From Allantophomopsis cytisporea (taxonomy: Eukaryota > Ascomycota > Leotiomycetes > Phacidiales > Phacidiaceae), in contig CP103023.1 of assembly GCA_024752435.1 (NCBI GenBank), forward strand, positions 124,001 through 188,000: a stretch of DNA of 64,000 nt, read 5' to 3'. Each line of letters opens with the position of its first letter. Within the stretch, counting starts at the first letter, position 1. A program made the translations under genes and the position numbers. Of the stretch, positions 23,159 through 35,138 are shown in pieces. Under the pieces are notes generated by a model that was given only the letters and a program-made list of their open reading frames with translations, was not told where the DNA came from and searched no databases.

Positions 23159-26088
23159 TCATGCGACCTGTTGCGCAGAAAGCTGCTGCCTGGAGGCACG
23201 AGGAGTGACCTTGCCAGTGACACCAGAGATGGTGCCATCATTATCGACGTCTGAGCGGCCGGAGAAATCCTCCTCATCCTCAACGATGCGGGTAGGCATT
23301 TCGGTGCTAGAGGAGCCGTTGTACTGGAGCGAGGAACGCTCATTGGCGGTGACGGAGGAAGAGGAGCTCATTGAGGTAGAGGAGCGATGAATGAGGTCTG
23401 GGGTGGGTGGGATGGAGGAGGCGCGGCGTGGGTGGAGAAAGGAGTCGTCCATTTCGGAATCAATGCCTGATTCGGAGCCGCCGATGGTAGAGGTTCCGGA
23501 AACGCGCTTATGGGAGCGACGGGAGAGGGTAGATGTGGAGGACTGGTTCTCGTCATCGGCGTCGGCCTCATGTGCCAGTTGCAGGCCTTCGACAGCGGCG
23601 GCGCATTGCTCTGAGATGTTGCGAATAATGTGCGCGATGGCGTCGGTCTTGTCGCGGAGGTGACGGTCGGCAACGTCAATAATGGAGATCTGGCTGTAGC
23701 GTTTGCTGGTGCGGGGAGAGTCGAAGAATCGAGTTTCCATACCATTATCTTCATTGATACTGATGTTGCTACGATGCTTCTGGAGGGTCTTGTTAGAGTC
23801 GGTGTCAGTCTCGCGCTCTTCATCCTTCTCGGCGATTGGCTGCAGGTCTTCGGTCTCGGTTTCCTCATCGAAGTCTTGGAATTCGGGAACTTCGTTGGTG
23901 TTGATAGTGCGAACAATGTGCTCCATGTGGTGTGTCTGACCACTAATCAAGCTGCGAAGGTGAAGGACCACACGTTGAGCTTCATCACGCTGGCGAACAA
24001 CGGTCGAGTTCTGTTGTTGAAGGGTAGTGAGTTCCTTCTTGTTGCGCTTACGCTCACGCTCCAATTCCTCAGCGATTTCCTGTTGAAGAACAAGAGCTTC
24101 GAGAGCATCATCTCTCTGTTTCTCTGTACCGGCAAGACGAGTCGCAAGGCGGGATGCATCATCTCTGTGTTGGTCGATTGCACTGCTAAGACGGCGATTT
24201 TCACGCTTGTGTGTTTCGATCTTAGTCTTAAGATCTTGGGTTTCCTCAGTAAGTTTCTCGACAACGGCCTGGAATTTGAGGAACTAAATGGTGTCAGTAG
24301 TGTTTTCGATTTTACATCACAAACCCTTACCTGTTGCTTCCAGTTCTCAAGCTCCTCGACAAGGAAGTTGTTTCGCTTGCTGACTTTGCCGATCTCTGTA
24401 TCCATACGACCCTTGAGGTTAATAAAGTCCTGCCAGGCTTCCATAGCATCTCGGGAGTATTGGTTTCTTTCGCGCTCGAGCTCATTGAGATATCTCATGG
24501 ATACCTTCTTCATTATAGGCTTCTTCTGGGAACCACCGAAAACAGCTTTCATGCCGGTGTTACGACCCTGTAAAGATGAAACGTGGTTAGCTATCTGTGA
24601 CCTACGAGTACCCCTGACCACGTGTGGCAGACTTACCATCTTCTCACAAACATGATCCATGACAGACATGATTCCGTCCTGATTCCACCATTCAGGGTCC
24701 TCAATGCTCTGCACCTCTCCGCGCATGACAATAATTCGGCCTGCTGGGACAAGTTTGCCACTGCCGTAGGCTGATCGAAGATGTTGTGGGACACCAGCTG
24801 GTGCGACGTCTCCATTCAATGCCTGGGTCATGCGGGTAACCATCTTGGTTCTCTGTCCAGGGGTAAGTGCGGTTGGTGGGCTCGAGGTAAGAACGAAGTT
24901 GCGGTCCAAATCAACAACGAGGGCATCCGTTGGAGCAGTGAAGAGAGATCTGCACTCAGCAGTAATACCGAGAATATATGGACCTGGTTCATCAACCAAT
25001 TCCTTTGCGTGGCGAGCGTGGACGACTGGAACGTAAAGACCACTCCATTCGTAGACTCTAACGAAATACCTGACAGTCTCAGCGGCGATGGTGAGCATTG
25101 ATGGGTAGTGCGATGTGAAAATAATTCTTCTAGTTGGTGAGAGGGCTGCTTCTACCACGCCGACGATGTTGGGAATCGAGAGACAGGAGAACAATGGCCA
25201 CATCGCAAAATTTTGGAAGCCTGTTGGAGAGGCTGGGAACTGGTAGCAAAGGGCATAATCCTTCATGTCGATTCTCACAAGGTCATTCAATCTTGGGGCA
25301 GGGAAGGAGAGAATGCGGGAAACCTCTTCGGCGTGAAAAAGGTTGCTTGCTTTGTTCCAGTGAATCCACATACCACGGAGGTAGTCACCGAGGAGATCGT
25401 ACAATGGATACCTACTCAGGAAAGAAAGGCAGTATGGAATCCAGTAAGTCTCGTCTGAGGATTCATAGTAGTCTGCCTCAGTCTTCTTGCGCAAGTCCCG
25501 GATGGTTTCCGCACGCTTCTCATCAGCCTTCGACCAGACACGGAGGGCGATACCATAAAGGGTGTGTGAAGAGTCTTGCTGAAGGACAAAGGAGTGGTGA
25601 ACACAGTGTGGTTGAGATCTACCAGTACAAATCTCGACATCATGTGGGAAACAGGCCTAGATAATCAGTACATATGCGATGGGAATTTTGAGCACCTGAC
25701 TTACACGCATGGCCGAGTGAAGAGCTCTCGCAATCTCGTTATCCTGCTCCAGACGTGGACTGCTACCCAAAATTTCCGGAAGCCAAAATTGACCGATGGC
25801 ATTCTTCATATGTCCAATCTTTCCCTGAGAGGGGGCAGGTGCCTTCACCCATTGTGATGGCTCACGGCCAACACCACATACCATGTATGCATGAGTAAGG
25901 GTCTTTGGAGCTGCTCGGTGGTTGGACTTCGCTGTTAAGGTTCCTGGAATTGGTTGGGTAATGCGAGAGTGAAGTGAAGACGTTCTGCTTGGGATGATAA
26001 GGTCGCGATCGGTATCATCTCTTGTTCTTGGTCGACCCTCTTGAGTTCTTGGACGCAACGACGACGCAAAGCTATTGAGTGGAGCCAT
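23159..26088 (-). CDS. DENN (AEX-3) domain protein with C-terminal coiled coil
   Basis: Exons 26088-25705, 25656-24637, 24567-24331 and 24283-23159 join in frame to about 921 residues. After a disordered basic N terminus, the uDENN part begins near AYMVCGVGREPSQWVKAPAPS. The cDENN core includes TGFQNFAMWPLFSCLSI, LSPTRRIIFTSHYPSML and YVPVVHARHAKELVDEPGPY. The dDENN region follows. Exons 3-4 encode a long coiled coil (LNELERERNQYSRDAMEAW and onward), then a Ser-rich, acidic tail. DENN proteins are exchange factors for Rab GTPases in vesicle traffic. The Rab partner cannot be read from sequence. The cytoplasmic location is inferred. A very long gene-free region lies upstream of its start. Confidence 0.88.
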
Positions 26089-29000
26089 TTCGAAGAATTA
26101 TATACCGTTCGAGGATATGTCACAGACGACCAGGTCGGACGACGTGAAGTCGAAAGTGGATATACCACAAAGTGATTGGTATGTCAAGTCGGCAAGTCGA
26201 TAGGATGTCGAAAGTTTCGAAGATTAACTTCAGCTTTGGATTGCTGAAGGGACTTTGGGATTATTAAATGAACGTGGATGATATGTCAAAGCGTAGGAAG
26301 GAATGTAGGACCAGCGCAAAGAGGCGTTTCGTGTTTCGTGGTTGAGCAGAGCTGAGCTGCAACGGGATGGCTGTTTGCTGGTGGGATGTGAGCGAGGCAG
26401 TTCGATGCGGACGTCTAAGCGGCCTTTCTCGCTCTCTCTCACCTCTGAGGGGCGACTTTCTGACGATAGTGGACAATTATTGGCAATGACAAGCTATAGT
26501 AAACAGTAGATGAAATAAAAAGGTGATTGCTCACACACTACTACTGAGTGATGATTTGCAATGTGAAGAAAGGATCGTAATCGCAAGGTGCGAGGGTAGA
26601 GTAATAGGTAGTGAGAGAAGAGTGGTGGCGGCGGAGGTATGTGTTTGGTGTGGTAGTGAAGAAGGATAGTGTAGCGGTTTGGAGGTGCGACACTCACACT
26701 CACACCCAATACACAGACGCAGGTCTTCTTAGGTGATCAACAACAACACAGTAGGCTGCAAAGCACTGTGCAGCACCGGGGCAATTCGCTCGAGCGGCTC
26801 ATAAGTGGAGTGGAGTCAAATACATTCGTGTGAGTTCTGCACTTCCTGCAGAAGATGGTGGACAAGGTGGACAAGGTGGAAATGGTGGACATGTTCGACG
26901 GCCTCTCACTTACTGAATGACTGGGCTTCACTTGGGGAAATGAGGAGCGACGCACGGTACCTGAGCAGGGTGCTGGGGGTCGCGGATGAACATAGGAAAG
27001 ACGACAGGGTAGCATTGACACTTTTTTCCTTTTGGTCAAGGATAGTGGATCATTGCACTTACAGTAAGTAATCGTACTTTGGTGCTTGTATGTACTTGTA
27101 CTTAGTACGTACAACACTAGGAAGTACTCGAGCTTTTTCTCACACTCCTCCACATCAGTAGATTCATACTGACCGGAGTAGATCAAAGAGAGCATCGTGG
27201 ATGAACAACATGGAAGCGTCCGAAAGGACTGTAAATGCACCAGTGGATGTGGTGGCACAGAATGTCTGGTGATCGAAAAGGAGAAGATCACAACGAAGAA
27301 GAGTTCGAGAGCGAGAGAAAGAGAGAGAAGTCCCAATGGAGAGAGCTATGTCGAGTCAAGCTTGTACCATAAGAGCACAGTAAGGTACGTCCCGAGTGAG
27401 GTAAGTCGGCTTGAGGTTGGCTGGAGGTTGAGGTGAACGCTTCAGATAATACAGTACAGCCACACGCACTACACCATGAGTAGAGAGGTACAAGGGGTTC
27501 CGAGGTACGAGGGGAGGTGTATGGGCGCTCCCGCTCAAGCACCGTTCAAGCACCGTCCAAGCAATGCAATGCAACACGACTCTCCTCCACCTCAAGTTCC
27601 CAAACGCACCGTCAGCCAGGATGTTCGGAATGTCTTCTCAGAACAGAACAAGCTCTGCAGCCCAAACCATCCTTTCTCCTCCATAGCTCCCTCCCTGGTG
27701 TTCGTTGGTCTTTTTTGTTTGTTCGTCTTCTGGACCTCGACATGTCTCAGGACCAGACCCCTTCAGGAGAAGGTTGAATGAGAGTGAGGGAGGGATTGGA
27801 TGAAGAGGCGAAAGAATAATTGGTGATTGGTGAAATGTGGGAGGAGCACATACTTTGGCTCATGGTGCGTTTACCTCGCTTGTTTGATTGATTTGATTGA
27901 TCTGATTACATATTCTGATGTTGAGGAATAAAATCCACCGACACATACATACTCTACGCATTGCGTTGTAGTACGAATGACACAATAAAGTTATAATCAA
28001 ACGCACAAAGCAGAAAAGAAGGTCATATCCATCCCCGAAATAATCTAACGACTCAACACCAATTACGAAAGTGCTCGATTCGCCCATGACTACAGTTGCG
28101 GGGCATTTCCTCGGACCCAGAATACTATTGCGCCAGTGATGACAATAGTACGTTGTGTCTGTCGCTTGAACTGCCTTGTGGATGCATTGCTATTTTCAAG
28201 GCGAGTCAGCATGCTCTATGTATGACCATATGCGACCTCAGTGCAGCAAACTCCACCCGGATGTCGTAGATTCATAAGGCTTAAGATGGAAAATCTGGAA
28301 GAGGAAGAAAGAGAAGAAGAAAAAGAAAAACACAAGAGGAGAAAGGTCTCAATAGGACATTCTTCTCATCTCCCAAATCTCACATGAATGTCATATTACA
28401 AGTCAGAATCCTCCCCCTTCTCCCCCTTATTATTCGAGCTGCCTTCTGCAGGACTACATCACCAATTGTTATCATAAATCACGAATAACGATAAACGATC
28501 TCTCACTCCTACTTTATGATCATTCGTTGGTTTCCATTTACAGAAATACTAACATACTAACTACAGTGACATTCAAGTACCGGAAAGGCACACGGGGCAA
28601 TCCTCGCGCCCAAATCCGCATCCTCGACTCTATTCATTAGCGCACGGCCGGTCAATTCGCACAGTGAGTCCAACTCATTAAGCGCAGCGACGGACTTCCA
28701 GGTCAGAGCAGATTGGACCTCGACCAACCATTCAAACCTCGATATCGCACCAAGGCCCCCATTATTCCTAACGCAAAGCGCGCGAGAACAGGTCCAAGAG
28801 CTCGGAGATCAACGTTGAAATCTTCACTTTTGAGATTGAGATGGCCATTTGGCTCGATTTGACAGATGTGGCGTGGAGGAGAACAGAGCTGAATGGCCCA
28901 GGGGATCATGAAACAGTCCGCTGGCCTTTTCTTTTTTATTTTTCGCCGTTTGGCGCTGCTTTGTGGACTTAGGTGCTCAATCTATATTTTATCTAATTGC

Positions 29001-32000
29001 GCTTTATTCTACTCATGAATACTCTAAGGATTGCGTATTCTACATACAGTATCTGGTGCCGCAGGACTTTTCCTAATCCTTCGTCCCGGATACGTCAACT
29101 GACCTTTATCTCCGTAACGGAGCAACTGATCAACTGATGAGGATAACGGTGAAGCAGCTGTTCCCCAAACCTTCGAAAGCGAAAAAAGTATGGACTTACA
29201 TATATCTCACCTTTACATAAGTCCGAAACTACTCAAAGTCACCATCTCAACTTGCCTTCTGCCATGCCTCAAGCTGCTCGTTACCAAACAAAATAAATCT
29301 TGTCCATCCACTCCCTCTCCACCTAGGAACCCCCCACTCGCTCCATAATTCACGATTCCCGAGCATAGAGCCCATTCCTCCCCCCTAATCCCAACTCCAA
29401 GCCCGATCGCTCCAACCCACCGTGCACGCAAAATACCAAGACGAGTTTCGTTCCGTCCGCACTTCATCTCATCAGCACGAGTCGCAAGATCGTCACATGA
29501 GCAATCATACATACGCGCTCTCCCAACCATCAATTGTCTGTCGCTTTAAGCCGTCGATGTAGTATAGCTATAGCACAGCCAATGGAGGGGCGTTGCGAGG
29601 CAGAGTGCAATGTCTTGTCGCCATGCGAGCGACGACTAGGGTTCGTGGTCATCACGGCAGAGGTGGGGCGTGATGATCACTGCATGAGTTGGGAGGTTGG
29701 TGAAATTACCCTGTGCGTGCAGAATCGACGAGGAGAAAAGAAGCTCAAGCTGCATTGATATGCACGAGGAGAGGAGACTTGACGGAGCTTGCAGATAGGC
29801 GCATGGCATAATCCATTCGAATCGAATCGATGCGATGCATCTTGGTGATCAAGTGAGTGAATTTGCTATGTAGTGTATGCCTACTCCACCTTTTCCTTGT
29901 ATCTGTACTTGTGGATATCTACTATGTATTCGTACTACCGGTAGAGTCCATGTCCTTCCCCCGATTCCCCATCTTGCACGGTGGAATCCGAGGTTCAACG
30001 GTCCGGGTTGTGAATGACAGCTTCAATGTTGCTGAATGTGGAAATTAACCGCCGTTTGTATCACTGTTGCCGGAAGCCGAGAGCAGAGGGAACAATAAGA
30101 ATAAACCAAGTACATTTCAATTCCTCAAGAGGCAGTAATCGTATCGTCAGTAATCATCTCCATCAATGGTCGTGAAAAGCTGCAAAGAATTTGCCTATTC
30201 AAAACGCCGACTCTTCAATTGATATTGGATGTATATTGGTCGATATTGGTTGTTGAATGCACTAAATCCTACGGAGAAATTTTGACTTCAACTGATGGAA
30301 GTCTCTTCATCGATAGCACGAGAGATACTTACACGAGCCGGGCAATCCATGCTTGTGACCAACGGCATAGGGTCATATATATTGTCCACACCATGTTGAG
30401 ACTTTCCACCAGATTCCCATTTGATCGATCGTATATCTGTTTTTGCGCAATGTATTTGGTGCAGAGTATATGAAGATAGATCCATATGGAAATCATGCTG
30501 TCAAGATTTCATTCATACGCAACATTCTCTCCTCGCAATATGTGATCGATGACGCTTGCTCATATGATATATGCATGATGATCTCGTAATCGCAAACAAG
30601 AGAAGTCTGAGTCCTCTCTCATCATCCGATGAAGTCCTGGGATAAATCGGCCACAACGTGTGACTTGCTTTCTTCACCTTCACCCACGGTACGGAGTATG
30701 TAGTCGATATTAATTCCAAGGGTTCACATCAACCCGGCACAGGAAAGGTATTTTGGTGCTAGAGGCGCAGGTACGCGGAACAGAAGCACCCATTGGGAAC
30801 TCAAATTTCCGAGCAACTTTGCACGTGATATGTTCGTTCTGATTCGCTCGTCTTCGAAGTGTGCAAACATCACAAACGTCGAAAGCTTTTATCGTTATCG
30901 ATAAGAGGCGGCTTCGTAGTATCGCCGCATTCCAGTTGCAAAGCAGTAAATTCCATAATTGAACGACCGTGAATTCTGCTCGACTACACTTTCAACTTGA
31001 CCCTGCGCATTTCATCAATCTACACGTTGGTCGTCGTTTCGATATATGTTGAAAAGGGCATCCCTAAAGTGCTAAAGGCATTGGTTCTGATATGGGATGA
31101 AGCTGATCACTTATAGAGTTGTTACTGGGGTTAGATATTTTTAGAATTTTACGATATATCTCTTGTAGAGCGAAGCAGACTGAGAAGAAAAGATTCTTTA
31201 CTAAAATAGTCGATCTTTTCAATACACTAAAGTCCAAAGAAGGGAGATAAATCATAAGAGGGAGAAGGAGAAGAAAAGGATTAGAAAGGATAAGACATTA
31301 AGTAGTAGCTAATCTCTTGAAGAAGAAGAAAATACATGTAATAAAATAATAAGAAAAGAGAATGAAAGTGAAAAGGAGATAAAGGAGCTGTTTTGATACC
31401 TCTATTCAACATTGTATTCTGTTCTTGTCACCATATCATATAAGTACTGTTAGATCGATAGATGATATAACATTATAAGACACCATCTATAAGTGAAGCT
31501 GAATGGATCTGGTACCTAAAACCATAAAACCAAGTAACAAAGCAACAGCCACGTCTCACACAACGAAGGAAAAAAAAGAGAAGAAAAACAAAGCATAACT
31601 CAAGGTTTGGGGTATGGGGTGGAAAATCTAAGAACAAAATCACTGGATCTTTAGGGGGAGCAAGACTACTGTTCAAGTGAGCATATGGTGTCTAAGTAAT
31701 TGTTTCCCACGAAATTGGTGACTCGACAACAAACAAATACAACGAAAGTAAAAGAATGCGATGACCCAGTCCCTCACACCATGATTAACATCAGAAAGAT
31801 CATCGAATATACTTTGTGGATATCGAGAAGCCAGCGCTACGGGTCTACAAGCACACAACAAATCACAACCAACCAGATACCTATAAATCTAGCAGCAGAA
31901 ATACATCACACCATATGAGCTAGCCCTAGCTCTTAGAGATACACTTGAATGAGTCGCCTCGAAACGTCACAGATGCGGGATAAGTAATAGCTGCGGCGTG

Positions 32001-32429
32001 TAGACGGAAGCCAGGGATTCCAAGAGCAACAACGAACTAGCTCTTAGATACATTTATACGAATTCATCGGAATCGCACACTACATACTCGAATCCTTATT
32101 CGCCCAATGCAAGAGTCCATTATTGGCGAGACTGCATTAGTGGCACAGTAAAGATGCGACAAATGAGAAGGTGATCTGCCCCATTGGAAAGACATTCGAG
32201 ATCCAGAAGACTCATCTAAGGCGTGCGTTAGAGGCAGCTACGTATATGAACACATATAATTTTAACAAGATGAATCTCACAGACTCAGGTGAATGGCGAT
32301 AATCACCATAGCCCCGTTCCCATTGCATTTTCACAACCGCACTATTTCTATAAACAGTAGAAACAACCATGCCATGCAATTCTGCTATATACCCATCTAA
32401 AGTCGCATACCAACCAACTAACAAACAAA
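26089..32429. other. 6.3-kb region without recognisable gene
   Basis: No open frame here shows domains, splice-linked continuation or normal composition. The longest (minus strand 26737-27336) is Ser/Cys/Leu-rich low complexity. Visible structure includes GGTGGACAA-type triplet repeats near 26860-26890, a purine-rich tract near 28296-28350, and a strongly purine-biased stretch near 31255-31390 (GAGAAGGAGAAG-like). It may hold the long upstream control region or 5' leader of the DENN gene, the 3' region of THR4, or non-coding RNA genes. I cannot show any of these. Confidence 0.5.
31255..31390. repeat. Purine-rich (GA/AAG) low-complexity tract
   Basis: The plus strand is dominated by A and G, with GAGAAGGAGAAGAAAAGG-like and GAAGAAGAAG runs, interrupted near 31300-31315. 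Confidence 0.55.
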
Positions 32430-34175
32430 CTATGCCTTCAACTCAGCCTCCACCTCCTCGACAACAATCGCTCTAATACCTTCCCATCCAGCCTCCTTGC
32501 CCACATTCCTCACACGACGCTCCTTAGTCTCGAGGCCTACAAACTCCTCAGGGAGGACCTTCTCAAAGCTAAACGCACTCTCATCCTTGAGCGCGAGGTC
32601 GACAGCGCCGGCAAACTTCGCAGGGTGCGCAGTAGCAAGGGAGATATGGTGGGTATCCTTGGTTCTCTGGATAGATCTGAAGGAAGCAGCAACACCGATA
32701 GCGGAGTGGGGATCGAGGACATAGCCTGGCTTGTCAGCGCAGTTGCGGTAGATGTCCTTGATAGTCTCGATAGTCTGCTCGTCGGAGACGCGCTCAGACT
32801 CGAAGTCGCGGGCGGCAGCGGCGAGGATCTCGGCGTGGACGCCGAAGCCACCGTTGTTCTTGAGCTCGCGCAACCATGTCTCGACCTCCTGACCGGCCTG
32901 CTTCTTGTTCCACTCATCATCCATACCAGCGCCGGCGGCAAACTCGTATGCCAGGAACCAGAGGAGGCGCTCGAAGTTGCTAGAGACGAGAATGTCCATG
33001 GCTGGGGCGAGTGTCTCCTTAACGCCCTCTGCGTGCGCCTTTGCGCCGTCAGACTCAATTCCTCCCGAGGCGGCAGCGCCATGCTTGGCTTGCTTCTCGT
33101 AGTGACCAGTCTTCCAGAAACGGTCGAGGATGTCGTTCTCGTTGGTTGCGACAACAAGCTTGTCGGCTGGCAGACCCATGCGTTTGGCGAAGTATCCGGC
33201 TAGAATGTCACCGAAGTTACCGGTTGGTACAACGAAGCGCACCTTGTCACCGGCCTTATATGAAGCAAGCTTGGTGGTGGAGAAGTAGGAATGGAAGTAG
33301 TAGGTGGTTTGGGCAAGGATACGGGCCCAGTTAATAGAGTTGACGGCTGCAAGGTTGAGTGTAGAGTTGATTTGTGGGTCGGCAAAGAGGGCCTTGACGG
33401 TGTCCTGGCAGTCGTCAAAGGTGCCCTCGACAGCTAAGTTGTGAACGTTGGAGTCGAGAACTGTAGTCATCTGTGCCTCTTGGACAGGACTGACACGACC
33501 CTTAGGGTGAAGGATGAAAACGGAAACATCCTTCTTGCCTCTAAGACCGTAGATAGCAGCAGAGCCAGTGTCTCCACTGGTAGCTCCAACAACAGTCAAG
33601 TGATGTCTGTCCTTGCCAGTCTTGCCCAGGTTTCTGCGAACAAGGAAATATTGGAAGAGGTTGCCCAAGAGTTGCAGGGCAACATCCTTGAAAGCAAATG
33701 TAGGGCCGTGGAAGAGTTCGAGAAGATGTAATCTGTTCTTCTCATCGAGAGTGACAACTGGAGTGGTATCTGGGTGACGGAAAGTATCGTAACTTCGGTC
33801 AATAATGTCTTTGAGGTCTGCGCGAGGGATTTCGGCAGTGGAAATGTAGAGCGAGAGGACTTCGAGGGCGAGATCACTGAAGGAAAGGTCGCGCCATTTC
33901 GATTCCCAATCAGAAGGGAGAGATGGAATTTCTTCTGGAATGAAAAGACCGCCGTCAGAGGCGAGACCCTTCAGGACGACTTCCTCAAAAGAAAGCTAAT
34001 TTGTTAGCAATTGAAATCACAATGACAATTAGGGTCTTACATCATAAGAACCTCCTCTTGTACTGAGATATCTTTGCGACTTTGTGTGGGTTGATTCCGT
34101 TGGAGTTTCTGGGGAAGTAGGGATTTCATTAACAGCTGGCACAGCCAAGCCGACTGGGGTTTGTGAGGTAGACAT
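32430..34175 (-). CDS. THR4: Threonine synthase
   Basis: Exons 34175-34041 and 33995-32430 give about 566 residues. The gene starts at MSTSQTPVGLAVPAVNE, and the fungal-type domain begins with SQRYLSTRGGSYDLSFEEV across the intron. HGPTFAFKDVALQLLGN contains the lysine (about residue 148) that binds pyridoxal phosphate. VVGATSGDTGSAAIYGLRGK is the cofactor phosphate-binding loop. The enzyme converts O-phosphohomoserine to threonine and phosphate, the last step of threonine synthesis, in the cytosol. The length is slightly above yeast Thr4 because of an N-terminal extension of about 30 Ser/Thr/Pro-rich residues. The intron is 45 bp. Confidence 0.96.
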
Positions 34176-35138
34176 GTTTTGTTTATGACAATGAAGCAAT
34201 GCTCTTGACAATTTGTCAACTATGACTGACCTGTTCTAATATTTTGGGCCGACCTCGCAGCCCTGCGCTAGTTGGCGGAAGGTTCCGTCAGACGTGCCCC
34301 TCGTACCAGTAGAACCCCTCGATTTACAAATTCCTATATGTGGGCGGTAAGCAACTTAATATTATCTTAGTAAGAACGATTGATATATTAATTAACGTAA
34401 AAAATCTAAGCAGATCCAAAGTCTCTGTTCTTGCGTTCTATTATTCTAACTTTTTATAAAAATGATAAATGTCCTTCATCAACGAGAAAAAGTCTACCAC
34501 AACTGACGTGTAAGTCGATCGGAATATAAAGGTGTTCTAGACGCTAGGTCGATATAAGGTAAATTCCCTCTTCTTTAGACTATTCCATTGTATCTTCTTA
34601 TATTTGTCTTAAACATACGAAGTTACGTCTTCTGTTTCCAGTCCAATCTCATAAGCAAGCTCAACGAATAAAGACTCGCCGCTAAAGTTCGTAATTCGGG
34701 TCAAAGGTACGAGCTATAGTCTTAATATACTCTATCTTCCGATTCCTAAGAGTTCCACAATCCAATAAAGTTGTGGAAAGCGTGGAAGTTTGGTGGAAGA
34801 GCAAAAGAAGAAGTTGAAACAATAGGGGCTATGGTGGAAAATCTCATCAAACTGGATGATCGCACCAAGCTTTACTGATATACACATGTAATTTTTAGAT
34901 TTGAAATGGTTTCTTCATCTACTATGACACATCCACATTACTCATCAATACCAATAGAATTGCTGATTTGTGTTATCCTCTTGTCACATGTCACTCGTCG
35001 CATGCTCGCCCACCCAATTTAACAGAAAGATATCCTTGACCTCACCTCGTAGCAAGTAACCTCAAACATAGAGATGAACTCTCATGCCCCAGGGTTCAAA
35101 ACCAAAGAAACACACAATTTGAATAGCACGAACAGATA
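34176..35138. other. Intergenic spacer, AT-rich
   Basis: THR4 upstream region and the 3' side of the alkyltransferase-fusion gene. AT-rich between about 34330 and 34900. No gene is seen. Confidence 0.45.

Noticed and set aside
26737..27336. 199-codon minus-strand frame in the gene desert
   Set aside because: The product is a low-complexity mix of Ser, Cys, Leu and Thr with no domain. The frame is open because of simple repeats in the DNA.
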